Assembly (NCBI GenBank): GCA_963522145.1
Contig: CAUQXI010000013.1
Span: forward strand, 1-64,000
Source of the DNA: Mesorhizobium_B sp963522145
Lineage (GTDB): Bacteria > Pseudomonadota > Alphaproteobacteria > Rhizobiales > Rhizobiaceae
Reading direction: 5' to 3'
Length of the DNA stretch: 64,000 nucleotides
Of the stretch, positions 42,643-51,139 are shown one piece after another. The notes beneath the pieces are model-generated. The model had not been told where the DNA came from. It was given only the letters and a program-made list of their open reading frames with translations, and made no database searches. Position numbers and translations under genes: made by a program. How positions within the stretch are numbered: the first letter of the stretch is position 1; each line of letters starts with the position of its first letter.

Positions 42643-43839
42643 TCAAGCCTCTTCCGACAATAGTTGCCGCTGCAAATGCGCCGGCAGGAACGCTTCAAGC
42701 TTCCGTGCTGTGTGCGGCCAGGTCCATTGCCGCATCACCGCCGCGCGCGGGTCCATGAGAGAGGCGCGTGCGAGCAGAGCGTCGATCGCTTCGGGAAAGT
42801 GCTCGGGCGGCGCGGCCAGCCCTGTCTCGGGCGTGATGAACTGAAGCCCGCAGCGGAGGCCCGCATTGGCGAGCACGGGGAGCCCGGCCAGCATATATTC
42901 CGTCAGGATCGCCGGCGCGCCGTCATCCACGCCGCAGACCACGCCGATCCGTGCGCGGTTCATCAGCGCGTTGACCTCCGCGAATGGCACGCCGGGCGGG
43001 CCGACAAAGCTGATGTCGAGCCCGCGGGCGCCTGCCTCCGCCCGAAGCGCATCGCCCATCTCGCCATAGCCGAAGACGCAGAGCGCCCGCGTGCCGGGTC
43101 GCCGCGCCACGGCGTCGAACAGGATGTCGTGCCGCTTGTAGCCCTGTGCTGCCGCGACGTAGATGAGGTCGAACTCCTTGGGGCTCCCGAGCGGGCGGAA
43201 GGTTTCGGGATCGGCGAATTCCGGTCCGATCGGCATCACCGCGCATTCCATGTCCGGCAGCCGTGCGCGCACTTCATCGCTTTGCCATTCCGCGCCTGTC
43301 AAAACGAGGTCGAAATGGCGGCCAACCTCATCCGGCACCCGGAAAGCCGGCGCGTCGATGGAGTTGTAGATCGTGAAGCTGTTGCCGCAGGCTTCCATCA
43401 GCCGCTCGTCCACGCCGAGGCCCCAGACGCAAAAGATATGCGGCGCGCCAAAGGCATGGATGAAGCCCAGCATGTCGGCGGACGAAGAGGGCGCCTCCTC
43501 GCGGTCGAGGTGAAAGGCGCGGCGAACAAGAAGCGGATGGCCGCGCGAAAAGGTGGGAGGCGAGCCGGGCCGCCAGAAATGCCAGATTTCGGCCTGATCC
43601 ACGATCCCTCGCTTGACGAGGCTCAGCGGTAGGCGTTCGAGATAGCCGCCCCGCACGCCGAGCGCCGCGCGCTCCTGTTCGAGCCGCTGAACGGGCGTCG
43701 GCGCCGGGCCGCGCTCGCCTCGCATCCAGGCTGCGTGCGCCTGCGCCGCATCCCAGCCCGGCGGCTCGGGCGGCCAGCCGTCGCGGAAATCGCTGACAAC
43801 GACGATGGAGCGGTGAGGGGAAAGCGGAGCGGCTGGCAT
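42643..43839 (-). CDS. Glycosyltransferase (GT4-like)
   Basis: A 398-residue cytosolic protein. The C-terminal half has the nucleotide-sugar-binding Rossmann fold of GT-B enzymes: FDLIYVAAAQGYKRHDIL, LCVFGYGEMGDALRAEAG, ISFVGPPGVPFAEVNALM and the EX7E-like DGAPAILTEYMLAGLPVLAN. No membrane helix is present. It is monocistronic and transcribed toward the rpsA terminator. The acceptor cannot be inferred; cell-surface polysaccharide synthesis is the usual role. Confidence 0.78.
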   Translation of the reverse strand: MPAAPLSPHRSIVVVSDFRDGWPPEPPGWDAAQAHAAWMRGERGPAPTPVQRLEQERAALGVRGGYLERLPLSLVKRGIVDQAEIWHFWRPGSPPTFSRGHPLLVRRAFHLDREEAPSSSADMLGFIHAFGAPHIFCVWGLGVDERLMEACGNSFTIYNSIDAPAFRVPDEVGRHFDLVLTGAEWQSDEVRARLPDMECAVMPIGPEFADPETFRPLGSPKEFDLIYVAAAQGYKRHDILFDAVARRPGTRALCVFGYGEMGDALRAEAGARGLDISFVGPPGVPFAEVNALMNRARIGVVCGVDDGAPAILTEYMLAGLPVLANAGLRCGLQFITPETGLAAPPEHFPEAIDALLARASLMDPRAAVMRQWTWPHTARKLEAFLPAHLQRQLLSEEA

Positions 43840-43990
43840 GGGTGCCGCGCTCCTAACCTATGTTAGTATTTTTCCCAAGGCAGCTCCGGCCGGGCGAATG
43901 AAAAACAGCGGGCTTCATGCCCGAGCCAATATCATCGTTGCCCGAGGAGGCAGCCGCTCCTATCACTTTCGGAAAAAACAGGAGGGGTTC

Positions 43991-44368
43991 ATGGCGGTCA
44001 AGCGCATCGTGGCCAATATCAGCGGCGCCGATCTCGAAGCGGCAAAGAGCTTCTATCGGGACGTGCTCGACATGGAGGTGGTCATGGATCACGGCTGGAT
44101 CATGACCTTTGCCGGAACGGCGCAGGCCGCGCCTCAGCTCAGCGTTGCCATAGAAGGCGGAGCGGGAACGCCTGTGCCCGCCATCTCGATCGAGGTGGAC
44201 GATCTGGAGGATACCTATCGCCGCGTGCTCGCCGCCAGCCTTCCGGTGGAATATGGGCCGGTGCTCGAACCCTGGGGCGTGCGCCGCTTCTTCACCCGCG
44301 ATCCCTCCGGCACGCTTCTCAACATCCTCGCCCATGACCGGCCGGATGCCGGCGAGCCGAAGGAGTGA
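43991..44368 (+). CDS. VOC-family (glyoxalase/bleomycin resistance-like) protein
   Basis: A 125-residue single-domain vicinal-oxygen-chelate protein. NISGADLEAAKSFYRDVLDM is the first beta-alpha-beta unit, ISIEVDDLEDTYRRVLAASL the second, and RRFFTRDPSGTLLNILAH the end motif. The usual first metal ligand (His/Glu near residue 8) is not evident. GGAGGGG precedes the ATG at 43991. Function unknown; it stands alone between divergent and convergent neighbours. Confidence 0.8.
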   Translation: MAVKRIVANISGADLEAAKSFYRDVLDMEVVMDHGWIMTFAGTAQAAPQLSVAIEGGAGTPVPAISIEVDDLEDTYRRVLAASLPVEYGPVLEPWGVRRFFTRDPSGTLLNILAHDRPDAGEPKE

Positions 44369-44399
44369 CCAGGTTGGCGACTGTGTTCGACGGTTGTTC

Positions 44400-45248
44400 C
44401 TAGCGCTTCAGAAATTCCGCGAAAGCCTGTTCGTGATCGGGGTGCCAGCGCGACAGCGGCGGGCGGTTCTCGATGATATCGCCGGCTGCCCAGGCGATCC
44501 GCTTCTCATCCAGCCCGCGCGGCACGTCATTGTCGGGACAAAGGATGTAGAAGTCGCCGCGGGAGACGCTGTCGAGCATGAAGTCGGCGGTCTGCTCGGG
44601 CGTCCAGGCGCCTGCGGGCTTTTCGGTGCGGCTTCCTTGCGTGAGGCCGGTCCACACGAAGCCGGGAATCAGGAGATGGACGCCGAGCCTTTCCGCGCCC
44701 TTCGTGTTGCGCAGTTCATGCGCCAGTGCCTCTGTGAACACCTTCACGCCTGCTTTTGTGATGTTGTAGCCGGTGCTGCCCGGCGGGGTGGTGATGCCCT
44801 GCTTGGAGCCGGTATTGATCACGAGACCGGGCCGGCCACGCTCGATCATGGCGGGCACGAAGGCGCGGGTCCCGTGGATCACGCCCCAGAGGTTGACGGC
44901 AAAGACGCGATGCCAGTTCTCGATCGGGCCGAACAGCGTGCTGCCCGGCTGGATGCCCGCATTGTTCATCAGCACATCTGTGCCGCCCCATTTTTCCGCG
45001 ACCTGCGCCTGAAGCCCGGCCAGGGCATCGGGCTCCGACACATCGACCTCGACGGCGATCACCTCCGCGCCGTGCGCCGCTTGCCCACGGATCGCGTCAG
45101 CCGCCGCATCGAGCTTTTCCGCTCCGAGATCGGCCACCGCCACATGAAGGCCGAGGCTTGCGAAGCGCTTGGCGCAGGCGAGCCCGATGCCTGCGGCGCC
45201 GCCGGTAATGACCGCGACCGAGCCGGGCTGAAGAGCAGGATGCGTCAT
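44400..45248 (-). CDS. SDR-family oxidoreductase
   Basis: A 282-residue short-chain dehydrogenase with GGAAGIGLACAKRFASLG, NNAGIQPGS, the catalytic Ser in INTGSKQGI and the YNITK catalytic pair. The C-terminal 70 residues are longer than usual (FMLDSVSRGDFYILCPDNDV, RPPLSRWHPDHEQAF), a form seen in SDRs of unclear substrate. The ATG at 45248 begins the family N-terminus. Probably co-transcribed with the SDR at 45333. Confidence 0.85.
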   Translation of the reverse strand: MTHPALQPGSVAVITGGAAGIGLACAKRFASLGLHVAVADLGAEKLDAAADAIRGQAAHGAEVIAVEVDVSEPDALAGLQAQVAEKWGGTDVLMNNAGIQPGSTLFGPIENWHRVFAVNLWGVIHGTRAFVPAMIERGRPGLVINTGSKQGITTPPGSTGYNITKAGVKVFTEALAHELRNTKGAERLGVHLLIPGFVWTGLTQGSRTEKPAGAWTPEQTADFMLDSVSRGDFYILCPDNDVPRGLDEKRIAWAAGDIIENRPPLSRWHPDHEQAFAEFLKR

Positions 45249-45332
45249 GACGATCTCACTGATTGGCAAAAAATAGAGGTTGGGTGGCATATAGCGCCCG
45301 TTCCTGCTCAGGCACCTGTCGGTCGCCGCTTC

Positions 45333-46067
45333 TCAGATGCTCCAGCCGCCGTCGATGGCGTAGGCTTGCCCGGTCGTGTAGGTCGCGTTGGCGAGATGCA
45401 GAGCGAGGTCGGCGATCTCTTCCGGCGTGCCGAGCCGCCCCATGGGCTGGCGCGCGACGAAGGACTGGCGCGCGGCGTCATAGTCGCCCGTTGCCCGCAT
45501 CCGGTCTCCAAGCGACGGGCTTTCCACCGTTCCCGGACAGATCGCGTTGCAGCGGATGTTCTTGTCGATGAAGTCTGCCGCGACCGACTTGGTCAGGCCG
45601 ATCACGGCCGCCTTGCTCGTTCCGTAAACGAATCGATTGGGCACGCCCTTCACGCTCGAGGCGAGCGAGGCCATGTTGATGATGGCGCCTTCGCCGCGCT
45701 CGATCATGCCGGGCAGCACCGCGCGAATGGTGCGCATCATGGAGCGCACATTGAGGTCGAAGGCGAAGTCCCAATCCTTGTCGCTCGCCTCCAGGATCGT
45801 GCCGGCATGCACGAAGCCAGCGCAGTTGAAGAGCACGTCGACCGGGCCGATCGCGGCAATCCCGTCGCGCACCGCCTCGTCGCTCAGAACGTCAAGCCGG
45901 CGCGGCGTGATTCCCGTCTCGCCCGCAAGCTCGGCCAGAAGCGTTTCGTTGATGTCGGTGGCATGAACGCGCGCACCGGCATGCGCAAAGGCGAGGGCCG
46001 CAGCCCGACCGATCCCTTGCGCCGCCGCCGTCACCAGCACCGTCTTGCCTTCCACCCATGGCGTCAT
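45333..46067 (-). CDS. SDR-family oxidoreductase, DHRS6/keto-deoxy-fuconate dehydrogenase-like
   Basis: A 244-residue SDR: TAAAQGIGRAAALAFAHAGA, NCAGFVHAGTILEASDKDWD, NMASLASSVKGVPNRFVYGT and the end IDGGWSI. This pattern, with NCAG and ASSVKGV-NR--Y-T-KAAVIGLTKSVAADFI, is shared by human DHRS6 and by bacterial 2-keto-3-deoxy-L-fuconate or rhamnonate dehydrogenases. The FucU-like mutarotase on the other strand supports an L-fucose-type sugar pathway. The ATG at 46067 is preceded by AGGGGGAAGA. Substrate assignment is inference. Confidence 0.85.
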   Translation of the reverse strand: MTPWVEGKTVLVTAAAQGIGRAAALAFAHAGARVHATDINETLLAELAGETGITPRRLDVLSDEAVRDGIAAIGPVDVLFNCAGFVHAGTILEASDKDWDFAFDLNVRSMMRTIRAVLPGMIERGEGAIINMASLASSVKGVPNRFVYGTSKAAVIGLTKSVAADFIDKNIRCNAICPGTVESPSLGDRMRATGDYDAARQSFVARQPMGRLGTPEEIADLALHLANATYTTGQAYAIDGGWSI

Positions 46068-46291
46068 CGTCGATCTTCCCCCTTGTTCTCGTTCGTCATG
46101 GACCGGCAAGGCCCCCTCGCGAGGGTGCGTCAAGCCTGTCGCTGGTCGGCATCGCTGGACTCGGTTGAAGCGCTTGTCTAGAGCCTTTCACGCGAGGCCT
46201 GCGCTGGACCGTTCCGGTTGATTGATTTCCGCCGCAACGCCCCTGGCATCGGTTCATACACGTAAGATACGGGATCGGAGGAAGAACGAAC

Positions 46292-46744
46292 ATGCTCAAG
46301 GGAATCCATCCGCTCCTGAATGCCGAGGTGCTGCATGCCTTGCGCGCCATGGGCCATGGCGACGACCTGATCATTGCCGACATGAACTTTCCTTCCGATT
46401 CGATCGCGAGCCAGACCGTGCTCGGAAGCGTGCTGCGCATTGATGCGTCGGCAGCGTCCGTGACCGCCGCCGTGCTGTCGCTCTACCCGTTGGACACTGC
46501 GGTGGATGATGCCGCGGCGCGCATGGAGGTCGTCGGCAAGCCGGACGAGATCCTGCCAGTGCATGCGGAAGTGCAGGCGGCGATCGACACGGCCGAGGGA
46601 AAATCCTGGCCGATGATGGGCGTCGAGCGCTTCGCTTTTTATGAGCGCGCGAAACAGGCCTATTGCGTGATCCAGACGGGCGAGCGCCGCTTCTATGGCT
46701 GCTTCGCCTTCCGCAAGGGCGTCATCCCTCCGGACGCAGAATAA
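46292..46744 (+). CDS. L-fucose mutarotase-like protein (RbsD/FucU family)
   Basis: A 150-residue RbsD/FucU fold protein. MLKGIHPLLNAEVLHALRAM and HGDDLIIADMNFPSDSIA carry the conserved catalytic His and Asp. ERFAFYERAKQAYCVIQTGE ends with the FucU-type tyrosine motif, and its length fits FucU better than RbsD (about 140). It interconverts sugar anomers. GGAGGA lies 9 bases before the ATG. It is followed after 11 bases by a ribokinase-like kinase. Confidence 0.88.
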   Translation: MLKGIHPLLNAEVLHALRAMGHGDDLIIADMNFPSDSIASQTVLGSVLRIDASAASVTAAVLSLYPLDTAVDDAAARMEVVGKPDEILPVHAEVQAAIDTAEGKSWPMMGVERFAFYERAKQAYCVIQTGERRFYGCFAFRKGVIPPDAE

Positions 46745-46755
46745 GGGTTTTGCTG

Positions 46756-47691
46756 ATGTCGGAAAAAGGAAAGCCGGTCGTCATTCTCGGCGTGTTCGTG
46801 GCCGACACTGCTTATCGCGCCACGCGTCAGCCCAAGCTCGGCGAAACCCTTCTGGGGCTCGGCTTCCATCTCGGGCCTGGCGGCAAGGGCTCGAACCAGG
46901 CCGTGGCGGCCGGGCGGCTCGGCGCGGAGGTGCACATGATCACGCGATTGGGCGAGGACGATTTTGCCGAGATGGCGTTCAAGACCTGGGCGCAGGCCGG
47001 GGTTCAACCGGCCATCACGCCGACGCCCGAAAGCTATACGGGCGCAGCCTTTATCTTCGTCGAGCAGGAAACCGGCAACAACGCCATCATCATCTCGCCA
47101 GGCGCCGCGGCTCTTCTGTCGCCCGCCGACATCGATGCGCGAAAGGATTTGATCGAAAGCGCCGGCGTCTTCGTGACCCAGTTAGAGCAGCCGGTGGACG
47201 CAGCCGTCCGCGCGCTCTCCATCGCTCATGCCGCGGGGGTGACCACCATCCTGAACCCCGCTCCGGCCACAGACCTGCCGGAAAGCATCTACGCGCTTTG
47301 CGACTATCTCACGCCGAACGAGTCGGAGGCCGAAGGCCTGACCGGCATCAAGGTGGAAACAATCGAGGATGCCCGGCGCGCGGCGGATGCGCTGCTCGCG
47401 AGGGGTGTCGGCACGGTGATCGTGACCTTGGGCGAGAAGGGTGCGCTGCTGCATTCGCGCGATGCCTCCGAGCATCTTCCGGTGATCTCCGCCGGTCCCG
47501 TGCTGGAAACGACCGGCGCGGGCGACGCCTTTAATGGCGGGTTCGCGAGCGCGCTGGCGCGCGGGATGGCGCCGCGGGACGCCGTGCGCTTCGCGTCCGC
47601 CGTAGCGGGCATCTCCGTCACCCGCGCGGGCACCGCGCCTTCCATGCCGACGCTGGCGGAAGTGGAAGCGCTGCTCGCCCGGGTGCGCTGA
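46756..47691 (+). CDS. PfkB-family sugar kinase (ribokinase-like)
   Basis: A 311-residue kinase. The first signature reads LGPGGKGSNQAVAAGRLGAE, the second ETTGAGDAFNGGFASALARG with the catalytic Asp. NPAPATDLP and LTPNESEAEGLTG are typical of ribokinases. It phosphorylates a sugar at the 5-hydroxyl; ribose is likely but not certain. Located after a FucU/RbsD-type mutarotase, the pair would turn a free sugar into a phosphosugar. No sugar importer gene adjoins. Confidence 0.88.
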   Translation: MSEKGKPVVILGVFVADTAYRATRQPKLGETLLGLGFHLGPGGKGSNQAVAAGRLGAEVHMITRLGEDDFAEMAFKTWAQAGVQPAITPTPESYTGAAFIFVEQETGNNAIIISPGAAALLSPADIDARKDLIESAGVFVTQLEQPVDAAVRALSIAHAAGVTTILNPAPATDLPESIYALCDYLTPNESEAEGLTGIKVETIEDARRAADALLARGVGTVIVTLGEKGALLHSRDASEHLPVISAGPVLETTGAGDAFNGGFASALARGMAPRDAVRFASAVAGISVTRAGTAPSMPTLAEVEALLARVR

Positions 47692-47718
47692 CCGTTTGCC
47701 GCCTTGATCTCTGAGACC

Positions 47719-49473
47719 ATGTCCGAGGGCGCATCGGGGAAGCACGGCGTCCCCCAGCTTCTCCGCCGCTTCTTCAACTATTACCGCCCGCATCGAAAAC
47801 TGTTTCTGCTCGATTTCGGCTGTGCGGTGCTGTCGGGCCTGTTCGAGCTTGCCTTTCCGCTTGCGGTCACGGCATTCGTGGACCGGCTGCTGCCCACCGG
47901 CCAATGGGCGCTGATCCTTGCGGCGGCCGCTGGCCTGCTCGCGCTTTATCTCGCCAATACGGCGCTGATGGCGGTGGTGGTTTATTGGGGCCACATGCTC
48001 GGCATCAACATCGAGACCGAGATGCGCCGGAAAAGCTTCGACCATCTCCAGAAGCTCTCCTTCCGCTTCTTCGACAGCCAGAAGACAGGCGCGCTGGTGG
48101 CCCGGCTGACAAAGGACCTGGAGGAGATCGGCGAGGTCGCCCATCATGGGCCGGAAGACCTGTTCATCGCCGTGATGACTTTTGCCGGCGCCTTTCTTCT
48201 GATGCTGTCCGTCAATGCGAAGCTCGCTCTGCTCACGGCGGCGATCGTGCCGCTCGTGGTGTGGATGACGGGCCGCTATGGCGCGCGGATGACGCGCAAC
48301 TGGCAGGCGCTTTATGGCCGCGTGGCGGATTTCAACATCCGCATCGAGGAGAATGTCGGCGGTATGCGGGTCGTGCAGGCCTTTGCCAATGAGGAGCATG
48401 AGCGGAGGCTTTTCGCGCGCGACAACGCTGCCTACCGGCAGACCAAGCTCGATGCCTATCGCATCATGGCCGCGTCCACCTCGCTGTCTTATATGAGCCT
48501 GCGGCTCGTGCAGCTTGTGGTGCTGGTGGCGGGAAGCTGGTTCGTGCTGACGGGCGAACTGACCAATGGCGGCTTTGTCGGGTTTCTCCTGCTGGTCAAC
48601 GTGTTCTTCCGACCGATCGACAAGATCAACTCGGTGATCGAGACCTATCCGAAAGGCATTGCCGGATTCCGCCGCTACCTCGCTCTGCTCGACACTGCGC
48701 CCGACATTGACGATCGCCCTCATGCCAGACCCGCGCCGCCGCTCAAGGGCGCGATCCGCTTCTCCGATGTGTCCTTCGGTTACGGCACTGGGCGTCCGGT
48801 GCTGAGCAACATCCATCTGAGCATCGAGCCCGGCCAGACTGTTGCCTTTGTCGGCCCGTCCGGGGCGGGCAAGACCACGCTTCTGTCGCTCATCCCGCGT
48901 TTCTACGAGGTGGAAGGCGGCGCGATCACGATCGATGGAACCGACATCCGCGACTTCACGCTCGCCTCGCTGCGCAACCAGATCGGCATCGTGCAGCAGG
49001 ACGTGTTCCTGTTCGGCGGCACCGTGCGCGAGAACATCGCCTATGGCCGCCTCGACGCGTCCGAGGCCGAGATCACGGAAGCGGCCCGGCGCGCCCGGCT
49101 CGACGAAGCCGTCGCCCTCATGCCCGACGGCCTCGACACGGTGATCGGCGAGCGCGGGGTGAAGCTGTCCGGCGGGCAGAAGCAGCGGCTGGCGATTGCG
49201 CGCATGTTCCTCAAGAACCCGCCGATCCTGATCCTGGATGAAGCCACATCCGCGCTCGATACGGAAACCGAGCGCCAGATCCAGGCCTCTCTTGCAGAGT
49301 TGGCGCAAGGCCGAACCACCCTGGTGATCGCCCATCGCCTGGCGACGATCCGCAACGCCGATCGTATCGTCGTGGTGGATCGCTCGGGTATTGTGGAAGA
49401 AGGCACCCATCAGGCGCTGCTCGCCCGCGCCGGTCTCTACAGCCGCCTGAGCCGCGCCCAGGCTGTCGAGTAG
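47719..49473 (+). CDS. MsbA-like ABC exporter (permease and ATPase fused)
   Basis: A 584-residue half-transporter. Residues 1-320 contain six membrane helices (LLDFGCAVLSGLFELAFPLA first), the rest an ATPase: Walker A GPSGAGKTT, signature LSGGQKQRLAIARM, Walker B ILILDEATSALD and H-loop VIAHRLATI. The protein should dimerise and export a lipid, peptide or drug; the substrate is unknown. The ATG at 47719 is preferred to an upstream TTG. It follows the kinase gene by 27 bases. Confidence 0.92.
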   Translation: MSEGASGKHGVPQLLRRFFNYYRPHRKLFLLDFGCAVLSGLFELAFPLAVTAFVDRLLPTGQWALILAAAAGLLALYLANTALMAVVVYWGHMLGINIETEMRRKSFDHLQKLSFRFFDSQKTGALVARLTKDLEEIGEVAHHGPEDLFIAVMTFAGAFLLMLSVNAKLALLTAAIVPLVVWMTGRYGARMTRNWQALYGRVADFNIRIEENVGGMRVVQAFANEEHERRLFARDNAAYRQTKLDAYRIMAASTSLSYMSLRLVQLVVLVAGSWFVLTGELTNGGFVGFLLLVNVFFRPIDKINSVIETYPKGIAGFRRYLALLDTAPDIDDRPHARPAPPLKGAIRFSDVSFGYGTGRPVLSNIHLSIEPGQTVAFVGPSGAGKTTLLSLIPRFYEVEGGAITIDGTDIRDFTLASLRNQIGIVQQDVFLFGGTVRENIAYGRLDASEAEITEAARRARLDEAVALMPDGLDTVIGERGVKLSGGQKQRLAIARMFLKNPPILILDEATSALDTETERQIQASLAELAQGRTTLVIAHRLATIRNADRIVVVDRSGIVEEGTHQALLARAGLYSRLSRAQAVE

Positions 49474-49540
49474 CAGGCGGAACGCACGCCGGCCGGCGGG
49501 GAAAAGCCCCGATCATTTCACCGCACTGCTTGCCTTTCGG

Positions 49541-49571
49541 GGAACCTTGTCAGAAAAGATGACATTGTTCC
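49541..49571. promoter_or_regulatory. Inverted repeat in front of exbB
   Basis: GGAACCTTGTCA (49541-49552) and TGACATTGTTCC (49560-49571) form 12-base arms with 10 matches, 7 bases apart. The inner TGTCA-N7-TGACA is perfect. It ends 45 bases before the ExbB start and could be an operator for an iron regulator or an RNA hairpin. It does not match the Irr box, nor the TGA-N9-TCA form of RirA sites. Confidence 0.45.
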
Positions 49572-49616
49572 TCCACAAATGCGCTTCAAAGGCGCGTTCA
49601 GGCAGTTCGGGCAGTG

Positions 49617-50669
49617 ATGATGGTGTCTCGGTTCGCGTTGAAACGATGGCTTGCGGCCCTTCTTTTCGTGACGGCATCAGGTTTCGCACCGTCGATGGCG
49701 CAGGAAGCCGCGCCCGCTCAGTCACTCGAACCCTCCGCCTTAGCCCAGTCTCCCGCTCCTGTTGTGCGGCCTGCCGCTCCTGCGACCTTGCCGGACGCTT
49801 CCGCACCCGACGCGCCGAAGGCGGCGCCCGCAAATACGGAAGCGGCTCCTTCCTCGGCATTGCCCGCTTCAACGCCGTCCGTGTCGCAGCCTGAGGGCGT
49901 GCCGATCGTCGACGCTCCGGCGGTTCAGCCACCGGCGTCGTCGGCTCCTTCGAGCATAGCCGCCAACCTGCCCCATGATCTTTCGCCCTGGGGCATGTTC
50001 ATGGCGGCCGACATCGTGGTGAAGGCGGTGATGCTGGGCCTCGCTTTCGCCTCCCTTGTCACCTGGACCGTCTGGCTCGCCAAGACCGTGCAATTGACCT
50101 CGGCCCGCCTTGCCGCTCGCCGGGCGCTGGCCATCATCGGCGGAGCCCGTTCGCTCGGCGAAGCGCAAGAGCGGATCGGAAGGGTGAGGGGAGCCGCTCC
50201 GGCCTTTGTTCATGCGGCGACGGAAGAAGTCGGCCTCTCCTGGGATGCGATCCCGCATACGCGCGGCGGCGGGCTCAAGGAGCGCGTGTCCTCGCGGCTG
50301 GCCCGCATCGAGGCGGGCGCCATGCGGCGCATGAGCCGCGGCACGGGCCTCCTCGCCACCATCGGCTCGACGGCGCCCTTTGTCGGCCTGTTCGGCACTG
50401 TCTGGGGCATCATGAACGCGTTCATCGGCATCAGCCGGAGCCAGACCACCAATCTCGCCGTGGTGGCGCCGGGGATCGCGGAAGCGCTGCTCGCGACCGC
50501 GATCGGCCTGGTCGCGGCCATCCCCGCCGTGGTGATCTACAACGTCTTCGCCCGCGCGCTCGCCGGCTATCGTCAGGTGCTCGCCGATGCGTCGGCCGGG
50601 GTGGAGCGTCTGGTCAGCCGCGACCTCGACTTCCACGACGTTCCGCCCTCCCGGCTTGCGGCCGAGTAA
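49617..50669 (+). CDS. exbB: TonB-system energizer ExbB
   Basis: A 350-residue inner-membrane protein. A signal-like N-terminus (KRWLAALLFVTASGFAPSMA) leads into a 95-residue Ala/Pro-rich region, an extension found in rhizobial ExbB proteins. The MotA/TolQ/ExbB domain has three helices: first at ADIVVKAVMLGLAFASLVTW, then LLATIGSTAPFVGLFGTVWG and LLATAIGLVAAIPAVVIYN. It forms the proton channel that powers TonB. Several starts (GTG 49614, ATG 49617, ATG 49620) are possible. First gene of exbB-exbD-tonB. Confidence 0.93.
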   Translation: MMVSRFALKRWLAALLFVTASGFAPSMAQEAAPAQSLEPSALAQSPAPVVRPAAPATLPDASAPDAPKAAPANTEAAPSSALPASTPSVSQPEGVPIVDAPAVQPPASSAPSSIAANLPHDLSPWGMFMAADIVVKAVMLGLAFASLVTWTVWLAKTVQLTSARLAARRALAIIGGARSLGEAQERIGRVRGAAPAFVHAATEEVGLSWDAIPHTRGGGLKERVSSRLARIEAGAMRRMSRGTGLLATIGSTAPFVGLFGTVWGIMNAFIGISRSQTTNLAVVAPGIAEALLATAIGLVAAIPAVVIYNVFARALAGYRQVLADASAGVERLVSRDLDFHDVPPSRLAAE

Positions 50670-50680
50670 GGGGTTCCGCC

Positions 50681-51139
50681 ATGGCCGCACGCATCCGGGA
50701 AGGGGCTTCCGACGAGTTCGAGGAGAACCACGAGATCAACGTCACGCCGTTTATCGACGTGATCCTCGTTCTGCTGATCATCTTCATGGTGGCGGCCCCG
50801 CTTGCCACGGTCGACGTGAATGTGGACCTGCCCGGCTCGACCGCGGCACCCGCCCAGCGGCCCGACGACCCCGTTTTTCTTTCCTTGCGCGAGGATCTTT
50901 CGCTCAATCTCGGCAACGACGCGGTGCCGCGCGAGAATTTCGGCGCAGCACTCGACGCGCGCACCGGCGGGAACAAGGAGGCCCGCATCTTCCTGCGCGC
51001 CGACAAGGCCGTGGATTACGGCGCGCTTACCGAGGTGATGAACCTCCTGCGCCGCGCCGGCTATTTCAAGGTCGCGCTGGTGGGGCTTGAAACGCTGCCC
51101 GCGCAGCCGGTTGGGGCGGCCGCTCCGGCAACGCCATGA
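50681..51139 (+). CDS. exbD: TonB-system transport protein ExbD
   Basis: A 152-residue inner-membrane protein. NHEINVTPFIDVILVLLIIF contains the single membrane helix and the essential aspartate (IDVILV) of ExbD/TolR. The periplasmic domain ends with DYGALTEVMNLLRRAGYFKV. It begins 11 bases after exbB and overlaps tonB by four bases. Confidence 0.95.
   Translation: MAARIREGASDEFEENHEINVTPFIDVILVLLIIFMVAAPLATVDVNVDLPGSTAAPAQRPDDPVFLSLREDLSLNLGNDAVPRENFGAALDARTGGNKEARIFLRADKAVDYGALTEVMNLLRRAGYFKVALVGLETLPAQPVGAAAPATP

Noticed and set aside
47182..49410. A 742-codon open frame on the minus strand
   Set aside because: It lies opposite the kinase and ABC exporter genes, which have full family motifs; the reverse frame has no recognisable domain and is a by-product of GC-rich codon use.
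49491..49513. GC-rich GGGG/CCCC hairpin after the exporter gene as terminator
   Set aside because: The stem is four base pairs and is followed by GATCATTTC without a T tract.
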